Source: Agroathelia rolfsii (taxonomy: Eukaryota > Basidiomycota > Agaricomycetes > Amylocorticiales > Amylocorticiaceae). Taken from it: 64,000 bases of DNA. A model generated the notes under the pieces. It saw only the letters and a list, made by a program, of their open reading frames with translations. It was not told where the DNA came from and searched no databases. Shown here piece by piece: positions 53,501 through 64,000 of this stretch; the stretch's first letter is position 1, and each line of letters starts with the position of its first letter. The position numbers were made by a program, and so were the translations under genes. The stretch is taken from positions 3,906,001 to 3,970,000 of the forward strand of contig JABRWF010000004.1 in NCBI GenBank assembly GCA_018343915.1. The letters run 5' to 3'.

Positions 53501-55151
53501 TAGTTCACCTGCAGCTGGTACTCTGGATGAAGATGATCTTGAGGATGTCAAAGATGATGGCATTACACTCGCGGACATTCCTCAGCTGATGGAGGCCGCG
53601 CAGGCAAGGGAGCAGCAACGATCGTTACCACGTCAGGGCTCAGCGCCGTTCATAGCAGAGCTGAACACAATCCAGTTGGCTCTTGTCAAACACTGCGCTT
53701 TCCTGGCACTTCAACGATCATTGCTAAAAGAACATGTGGATCTCGACGAACTCCTTGAGTTAATTGAAGTTAAGAAAAACAGCCCCTGGTTCAGTAAGTG
53801 GTTCAAGGGCGATAAGAAGAACGTCAAGAAGAAGGGTTTGTTGCGTCCTTTTATATCATTCGTTCGTCCAACTCTAACACGTGGGAGTTAAGGCGTTTTC
53901 GGCATTCCTCTAGAACTCCTGGTCGAGAAAGAGGGCTCTGACTCCCTCTTGGGTGCTTCACGACAGACTTTGCGTGTTCCAAGCTTTATCGATGACGTCG
54001 TCTCCGCCATGCGTCAAATGGGTTAGTAATCTTTTTACGCATTTATTCGTTTATACTCATATGTTTTGCATGATTTAATAGACATGTCAGTGGAAGGCAT
54101 CTTCCGCAAGAATGGTAACATCCGGCGTCTTAGGGACCTGACCGATGCCATCGATCGTGACCCGTCATCCGTGGATCTTACGCAGGATAACCCGGTTCAG
54201 CTGGCCGCGCTACTAAAGAAGTTCCTTCGAGATCTTCCTGACCCTTTGATGACATTCAAATTGCATCGCCTTCTGATTTCATCCCAGTGTGAGTTTGTTG
54301 CTTGTTCGTTTCACTAGGCTTTTCTCATATTTCTTTCAGCGGTTAATACATCAGATGAGGAGCGTAAGAGACTCTTGCACATGGTGTCACTTTTATTACC
54401 AAAGAGCCATCGCGATACCATGGAGGTCCTATTCGTTTTCCTGAAATGGGTTGCATCTTTTGCGCATATGGACGCTGAAACCGGAAGTAAAATGGACTTG
54501 GGAAATCTCGCTACTGTCATCTGTCCCAGCATTCTGTATTCGAGAGGGCGGGACCCTGCCCGTGACGAAAGCTTTGGTGCTATCCGGGTCGTAACCTGTT
54601 TATTGGAGAATCAGGATGAGTTCTACGTGGTCCCTGACGAGTTCCTTCCCATCATCCAGGATTATGATCAGTTCACCACTAGCTTGGATCTGCCTACGAA
54701 AGAGTTCATGAAGAAGTGCGATATTTACATGCGTACTAGAGGAAACGGACGTCTTGCCCCCATGTCGCCCCCTATGCCGTACTCCACGCCTGTCTCGCGC
54801 ATGCAGACACCTCAGACGGAGAGGCCGCCCTTACATCCCATCGCGAGCGATAATATGAATCGGAATGGCAATAGCAGGACTCAGTCTCCATTAGGGGCTC
54901 GTAACGTACCTATGGCGCATCCGCAGCCAGGTCTACCACCTTCGCTAGGCCAAGGAGCGATGATGATGCAGCAGCAACCACAACACCCAAATCCACACCC
55001 ACACCAATACCCACAGCAGCCTATGAATCAGCCAATGCAAAGTGATTCCGAATGGTCTCGTTCACCGATTGTTTCACCCTCTCCTCGGCCGACATCGTGG
55101 ACGAACAGACCCAGCGGCGAGTTTGTGACTGATGGGCGACAGAGGATATGA
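50537..55151 (+). CDS. LIM-domain Rho GTPase-activating protein (Rga-type)
   Basis: Polarity regulator that stimulates GTP hydrolysis on Rho/Cdc42. The N-terminus is a Ser/Pro-rich disordered region. LIM1 is CAACGKPMQGAFVRALG...YHLNCFKCQDCG. LIM2 is CAKCGMALRGSYI...HFTCSICPTLFG. A third cysteine module (TKCAGCNSAILKQFVEIN...CWHPECY) follows. After a helical middle region (DMLRQVSNGQYLDAIRMAEKF, AHYLKILIRIALTGALKLE) a LIM-like zinc module appears (DLCVTCKASVEEDC...HCIKCRVCG). The C-terminal RhoGAP domain starts GIPLELLVEKEGSD and has MSVEGIFRKNGNIRRL, with the arginine finger in the FRKNG loop, plus LLKKFLRDLPDPLM. The tail is Pro/Gln/His-rich. Architecture matches yeast Rga1/Rga2. The start ATG 50537 is the first in frame. 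Several short introns, stop at 55151. Confidence 0.92.
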
Positions 55152-55590
55152 ACACCTTTCTTTTCTCATTAATGTCTTCTCCCCTATCATAGGAGCTACG
55201 CCTTGACGGTGGGTTTAATCAGCGGACTACTTAATTATTTCTACTACATCGGAACCTTTTTCTTCCTTTCTCACACCCCTTATTTTCTTTACTTTCCTGA
55301 CCAACCCACTCTCGTTCATCGCCAGTTTTTCCTCAGTCACAAATTCCAATTTGCATCTGTTTTGCTTGTGATCTGTAGTTTACGATATTCCTTTGCGCCT
55401 TTCCTTTCAGTTCCAACATTTTTCTCATTTATTAAAGTGACACGGACCATGAATTTCAGTACTTATCATACCCAATTGCATTTGAATGCAAAAAGCCGAA
55501 TTCTTTCGTGTAATGTGCTGCCGCCATCGTGATGAACAAAAGAAGTACGAGGGATATGCTCGCGTGCGCGGAAGCTGACGGCCCGCCGTT
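55152..55590. other. Intergenic region
   Basis: 439 bp between the RhoGAP stop and the COX23-like start in the same direction. It is T-rich (55230-55440) and presumably 3' UTR plus promoter. No gene. Confidence 0.5.
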
Positions 55591-56050
55591 ATGGCTCCTA
55601 CTAATGAACTACCATCTCCTCAGGCTAATGTACAGCCTACCGACTACAAGGCTGAGATTGCGGTCTGCTTATATCGCTAAATCATGTTGTCTCTTCTCTC
55701 TGTTCTTATGCTGGGTTATCTAGGCTACTAAGGGCGTGACCACCAAATTCATCGAGTCGGTATTCTACGTCATACCAAGTATTTTCTCTAACTCCTCTCT
55801 GATATTCCCTCTTGCCCTACTTTACTTGGTTCTATAGTCCTTGTAAAGAAGCCTCAAAAGCATCTATGGACTGCTTGAACAGGAATGATTTCGATAGGGA
55901 AAAATGTTCGGACTTCTTTGCAGCCTATAGGGAATGCAAGAAGACTTGGGTACGTATTCCTTCATTCTTTCTCCTTATCCACGATTTTCATTGTGTTTTT
56001 CTCTCTTTCAGATGGAACAGCGTAGGCAAGACCGAATGAAAGGGGTCTAG
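55591..56050 (+). CDS. COX23: COX23-like twin CX9C protein
   Basis: Small intermembrane-space protein of the CHCHD7/Cox23 type, needed for cytochrome oxidase assembly and oxidised by the Mia40 pathway. Four exons (55591-55662, 55724-55755, 55838-55949, 56012-56050) give about 84 residues. The second splice uses a GTCGGT donor at 55756, which yields KFIDPCKEASKASMDC. The twin motif is C-x9-C (CKEASKASMDC) and C-x9-C (CSDFFAAYREC), joined by LNRNDFDREK. It ends MEQRRQDRMKGV. The N-terminus is short and hydrophilic. The family call rests on the CLxxNxxDRxxC spacing. Confidence 0.85.
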
Positions 56051-56752
56051 TCTCCAAGCGCAGCTTTCATGGCATCCAATTCTTGGGAGTTATCTAGTGC
56101 TCACAACAAGTCTAGGAATGTATTCGTACCAAGAAATGAATTGCCATCTGCTTCCTAGGACTCTCAAAACTCTCAAAACGTCTATCAATGTCCTCTTCTA
56201 GCTAAAAAATCGATTATTCTTACTTTTTTCGAGAATTTACCAGGGCAAATGTCATGGTATGATTCACCTGAAGTCACAACCTCTATACCGGACGGGGACG
56301 TATCATTCTTGTCCATCTGGTTTACTCTTGTTTTGTCGTCTTATAGCCTGAACATGCTGGCCAGGCCGTACGTATGATAGAGTCGTTGAAATAATACAAT
56401 ATTTGGAAAGATAGGACTGCTGAAGAGCTGATTCAGTCAGTCTGGCCTCGTTGTTCCAGCCAGCCATTCTTAGTGCATTTGGAACGCCTCAGTCGACATA
56501 AAAAAAGTAATGGTAAACATGATCCGCATGCGAGATATTTTGCTAGTGAATTACCTACAGTGTAGTCAAGGAAGAGTAGTGACGATTCGGAGCTGCGATG
56601 CCATATGCATGTGGGACTCCGCAACAAAGGATCAATGCATCATCTTAACATTTGTAAGCGCCATTACCCAGCAACTTGAAGTGTAAGTAGCAGACAAAGC
56701 TTCCAGCATAACCAATACCATCGCATCTTGCTAGTGTACTATCTGTACTGCC
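56051..56752. other. Intergenic region
   Basis: 702 bp between COX23 and NBP35, same direction. No coding chain was found. Confidence 0.5.
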
Positions 56753-57889
56753 ATGATTGCTGTACAATATCCTCCCGAAGTAGCAAATGTCCCATCTAAT
56801 GCCCCTGAACACTGCCCGGTACCTTCTATCCTACTTCTGCTCCATGCTTACTACGCTATGATCTCATGAAGATTCTTGTAGGGCACTGAATCCGAGCTTG
56901 CAGGTAAAGCTGATGCATGCGCTGGCTGCGCAAATCAAGAAATATGCGCTTCGAATAAGCCCAAAGGCCCTGATCTTGCTCTGCCCCTGATCCGTGAACG
57001 AATGTCTACCGTAAAGCGCAAGATACTTGTGTTGTCTGGCAAAGGTGGAGTTGGCAAGTCGACATTCGCTGCGCAACTAGGATGGGCATTCGCTGCCGAT
57101 GAAATGACACAGGTAGGTACATCATCCCGACACGGTGATTTGTATTCATCATGTTGGCTTAGACTGGTATTATGGATGTGGACATATGCGGACCCTCAAT
57201 ACCCACTGTTCTGGGCATCGAATCAGAGCAAATACATTCTTCCTCATCTGGCTGGTCTCCCGTCTACGTACAAGATAACCTCTGCGCCATGTCAGTAGGC
57301 TTCATGCTTCCGTCGTCGCGGGATGCTGTCATGTGGCGCGGTCCCAAGAAAAACGGCCTGATCTCCCAGTTCCTCAAGGACGTTGATTGGGGCACGCTGG
57401 ATTACTTAGTTGTTGACACTCCACCGGGGACCTCCGACGAACATCTAAGTATTGTTCAATATTTGAAGGAGAGTGGTATCGACGGTGCTGTTCTCATCAC
57501 GACTCCACAAGAAGTTGCTTTGCAAGACGTACGGCGGGAGATCAACTTTTGTCGCAAGGTTGGCATACCGATCATCGGTCTGGTCGAAAATATGGCAGGA
57601 TTCGTATGTCCAGGGTGTGGTAACGAAAGTAAAATATTCAAGCCTAGCACGGGCGGTGCAAAGCGGCTAGCAGAGGAGGAGGGCATCCCGATGCTTGGTA
57701 GCGTCCCGTTGGATCCTCGGATAGGCAAAAGCGCCGACTTTGGCGTTAGTTTCCTCGACGAGTATCCGGAGAGCCCGGCGACGACAGCTTACCTAGATAT
57801 CATAACATGTAAGCCTTGGTGGTTTACTTCTCACTTTTATATCTACTCATTGTCTTTTAGCTATCAAAAAGATCTTGGGCGATGAGTAA
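56753..57889 (+). CDS. NBP35: Cytosolic Fe-S cluster assembly P-loop ATPase Nbp35
   Basis: Scaffold of the cytosolic iron-sulfur assembly machinery, acting with Cfd1. Exon 1 (56753-56818) encodes [12 protein letters not shown]...EHCP and joins to [19 protein letters not shown], giving the N-terminal cluster C-x13-C-x2-C-x5-C that distinguishes Nbp35 from Cfd1. The deviant Walker A follows ([15 protein letters not shown]), then [33 protein letters not shown], and the C-terminal CPGC motif in [14 protein letters not shown] for the bridging cluster. The stop follows the last splice ([10 protein letters not shown]). About 325 residues, normal. The shorter frame starting MSTVKRK is internal and would lose the N-terminal cluster. 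Confidence 0.95.
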
Positions 57890-58091
57890 ACGTTCGGTTA
57901 CGGTCGAGTATTTGCACACCACTACCTTACTCCAGTCATAGACGTCTTCTAATGCAACCATAAATGAACCAAATCCTACGTACATGTGTGGTGATATCTA
58001 TGTTGAGTCGCAAATGTAGCAACAAAAAGTGTTAATCTAAAAAAGAGAGATATGCCGCCAAGAAAGCTGCCTATCATCCTATCTCAATATC

Positions 58092-60999
<2,908 letters not shown>

Positions 61000-61388
61000 G
61001 TCATGAACTTGAAGCAAGGAGTGCGGCAGGCGAGTTGAAGCTGGCTACCTCCATGAGTCGTATTTACTTCCGGACGACCGCACTGGCTATAGCTCCCAGA
61101 ATGGTAGCTAAATCCATAAAAGGGAACTAACTTACCTAGAATGTAGCTAGTCTAGACTGGCTTGGGACCGCTTCGTCTGGCTAAAAAGGAAAGAAGGTGA
61201 GGAACGCATGACGTCGATAGGCTCTGGGTAGGAAGAGCCTTCTCTCTTTTGTTCTGATGGTATTTAACCAGCTGCATTCTCCAGTATTGAATGCACCCAG
61301 CTTGCTCCGTATCGTCCTTGATAGACGTCCTCGTCCCCAAGCATTGCCTGTCCACAACCGGCGCTAGGTCCAGACAACTGCAATCACA
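61000..61388. promoter_or_regulatory. Shared divergent promoter of the MAP kinase and GDB1 genes
   Basis: 389 bp between the two initiation codons, with no gene between them, so both promoters must lie here. No specific sites recognised. Confidence 0.45.
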
Positions 61389-64000
61389 ATGAAGCCAGCA
61401 TCACTTGTCATTCCCCCAGTTCCCCCACACCAATTGAATGACTCAGAGAATCTGCCTCCAGCAACGCCAAAGACACCCGCCGATGAAGGCATAGAATTCT
61501 TCCAGTCTGCTATCGCAAAGGGAGAAGCAGCAATACGCGTTTATGAACTCAATCTCGAACCAGATGGTGGCCCAGACAAAGACAGATCAGTATGTTGTGT
61601 CGAGGTTCCACTTACATTTTTGGTACTGACCTTGAAGCAGTATATTCGACTCCCCCCTGCTTACACCCCCTATATACTCCGAGTCTCATTAGATGCTGGA
61701 ACGCCCGCATCCAGAAATGCAGTGTTCAAGACCAACTTTCCCTTGGATGGCGGCAAATTCGGCCGTGACCGTTTTTGCGAGCGCAAGTGAGTTTCTCGTC
61801 ATACTTCACTCCTTTTATTATGTTGCGATTAGCGCATATACTCTGCAATTTATGCTTGAAAATTTCCCATTATTTGTATTTCATGAAATGTGTTAACGCC
61901 TGATGCAGGTTACCAACCAACTTCTCCAAGCCCATCAAGGTCGATCTTCCCATTTCCCACGCCGGCGCGTTCGTGTACTGGGTTGAGTACGATGCAGACG
62001 AAAAAGGTACACGTGCTAAGGGCCGTGAGGGATATTTCAATATCGACCCGATTCTGCGTATCAAATCTCGTTCCTCCATCCTATCCTCTTCTTCGCAGCC
62101 TCTTCCTCCTTCCGCGGGTGGCGCTGCCATTCAAAACGAGGTTATTAACTTGCCTCTTGACGGATTGTCGGTCCTCACTGTTGTGTCCAAATGGATGGGT
62201 CCCCTTGAAAACTGGCCCGCCTATTTCAAGGAAGCGAGTGACAGAGGCTACACCATGCTCCATTACACGCCGCTCCAGGAGCGCGGGCATAGCGATAGCC
62301 CGTATTCAATTCGTGATCAAAGGAAGTACGAGCCTTCCATGTTTAAGGACGGTGTTGGGAAAGACGGAGGAAAGGCCCAAATTGAAGCTGTCTTGAAGAC
62401 CGCAAAAGATGACTACGGGCTCTTGAGTCTAACAGATGTTGTTCTAAATCATACAGCGGACAACAGTCCATGGCTGGTTGACCACCCCGAAGCTGGTAAG
62501 CATTGAACATTTTTGTAAACTAAGTTACCCTTCTAACCTTGTATATAGGCTTCAGCCCATCCAACACACCGCATTTGGCTCCTGCTCTTGAACTAGACAC
62601 TGCCATGATCGAATTTTCCGCATCTTTATCGTCAAACGGCCTGCCAACTCGCATAGAGTCCCAGAGCGATCTCGACATCTTGATTAATGCATTCGCCAAA
62701 CACGTCAAAGAGCTGAAGTTCTACGAATACTATGTTATTGACGTAGCCGAATCCAAAGCTTCGTGCCAAGAAGCCCTCGGCTCTGACATAGTTGTCGCTC
62801 TGGACGGTATTTCAGGCAAAACCGTAGTTGAGCTAGCCGAGATCGTGCGAAACAAATCGCTCATCCAGGGGTACAAGCGATATGCCTCACGGTACGGTAC
62901 GAAAGTTGACGGTGCGGTAGCTGCATCCATCGTTTTGGGTGCCTTCAATGAAATTTCGCGATCGGACCACGCCGCGTTGGCGGAAGCATGGGGCCGTATT
63001 GTAGATGTCCTCAATGTCCCGCTTTATGAAGAATGGGAAGAAGACGAGAAAGTTGCTATTGCCTCCGTCAAGGACAGGGTGCGCTATACACGTTTAGATC
63101 TCCACGGACCACGTCTGGGTGAAATCAAGAAAAGGTCAGTTGGTACTGTCGATTAGTCATTTTCCAAGTTACTAACCTGAATCCTAGCTCCCCGTTGGTT
63201 GAAACGTACTTCACTCGTATTGATGCAGGACCCGATGCCGACCCTCTTGTGTACTCGGTGGCGAACAATGGGTGGATCTGGAACGCAGATCCACTCCAGA
63301 ACTTTGCTCTCCTTCCCTCCAAAGCGTACTTCCGCCGGGAGGTCATTGCCTGGGGAGACTGTGTCAAGCTCCGTTACGGCGATGGTCCATCATCAAACCC
63401 CTGGCTTTGGGAACACATGGCGTCGTACGTCACCGAACTAGCGCAGACTTTCGACGGCTTTCGGATCGATAACTGCCATTCGACGCCTCTTCATGTTGGA
63501 GTTTACTTCCTAGATGCGGCACGAGTCGCCAATCCTGATCTATATGTCTGCGCTGAGCTCTTTACCGGCAGCTCCGACACAGACACGCATTTTGTCAGTA
63601 GGCTTGGAATAAATAGTTTGATCCGCGAGGCAGGTAATGCATGGGATCCCAAAGAGTTCTCAAGAATTTTATACAGATTTGGCCTCGGGAAGCCTGTCGG
63701 TGAGTGTGATTGATTTTGATACCCGAGCCGAAGATCTGAGCTTTCCCTAGGCTCTATGGATGCTGCTTGCCTTACGAGCCCTGAGGAATTACCGCCACCA
63801 ACAGGCAAGGGACCAACAAGGCCATGCCTGGTCACACCTTTACACGGTTCTCATCCCCACGCTCTTTTCTATGATCTAACGCACGACAACGAATCATACC
63901 TTGACAAGCGCTCCGCCGAAGATGCACTATCGACGGGTGCTCTTGTAGCGTTCTCGTTCTCCGCCCTCGGATCGGTCAAGGGCTTTGATGAACTGTATCC
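61389..64000 (+). CDS. GDB1: Glycogen debranching enzyme, 5' part (cut by window edge)
   Basis: Bifunctional enzyme with 4-alpha-glucanotransferase and amylo-1,6-glucosidase activities. Only the N-terminal transferase part is in the window. Joined exons: MKPASLVIPPVPPHQLND, YIRLPPAYTPYILRVSLDAG, GAFVYWVEYDADEKG, GYFNIDPILRI, KWMGPLENWPAYFKEASDR, GYTMLHYTPLQERGHSDSPY. Conserved GH13 regions are visible: LTDVVLNHTADNSPW (region I), FDGFRIDNCHSTP with the nucleophile Asp (region II), and VCAELFTGSS with the acid/base Glu (region III). Introns are short. The reading frame continues off the right edge after AFSFSALGSVKGFDELYP. Confidence 0.95.

Noticed and set aside
57002..57298. Start of NBP35 at the internal MSTVKRK methionine
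   Set aside because: It would drop the four N-terminal cysteines, which are encoded in frame by two upstream exons with proper GT-AG ends.

Overview
The window is a nuclear segment of a filamentous basidiomycete, most likely an agaricomycete. The genes are densely packed and cut by many short GT-AG introns (about 48-70 nt). Most protein-coding genes can only be read by splicing several short frames together. The gene families fit this placement: a signal-peptide-bearing type-B carboxylesterase/lipase array, a long Slt2-type MAP kinase, fungal Zn2Cys6 and LIM-RhoGAP proteins, and Mif2/CENP-C. No rRNA, tRNA, transposon or CRISPR array was recognised.

Layout. 0-8 kb: the 5' end of a minus-strand gene leaving the left edge, a TATA-driven FAD monooxygenase, TAF10, and a small multi-exon gene of unknown function with no long ORF. 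8-13 kb: an RCC1-repeat/PHD-finger protein and the divergent ribosomal pair RPS15 (uS19) and RPP2 (P2). 13-25 kb: a Zn2Cys6 transcription factor, V-ATPase subunit G, symplekin/Pta1 and the centromere protein Mif2. 25-37 kb: an AT-richer accessory block with four copies of a secreted carboxylesterase, all on the minus strand. Two copies are complete, one is a full-length pseudogene that has lost its catalytic serine, and one is an N-terminal relic. 37-44 kb: FIS1, the U2AF large subunit and an amidase. 44-56 kb: a membrane protein (DUF4436-like), a type II membrane glycosyltransferase-like protein, a LIM-RhoGAP and a COX23-like twin CX9C protein. 56-64 kb: NBP35, an Slt2-type MAP kinase, and glycogen debranching enzyme running off the right edge.

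Most of the window is housekeeping: translation (RPS15, RPP2), transcription and mRNA processing (TAF10, symplekin, U2AF), mitochondria (FIS1, COX23), Fe-S assembly (NBP35), the vacuole (V-ATPase G), chromosome segregation (Mif2) and cell-wall/polarity signalling (MAPK, LIM-RhoGAP). Several neighbours are divergent with short shared promoters: RPS15/RPP2, VMA10/PTA1, FIS1/U2AF and MAPK/GDB1.

I did not find a convincing new multi-gene system. The most unusual signal is in gene architecture. Very small coding exons (16, 10, 5 and 3 nt) recur and sit inside the most conserved motifs: the MAPK catalytic core and the Zn2Cys6 DNA-binding cluster. Two initiation codons stand alone as 3-nt coding exons. 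The carboxylesterase array is a clear case of birth-and-death evolution. Coordinates given for multi-exon genes run from start to stop and include introns.
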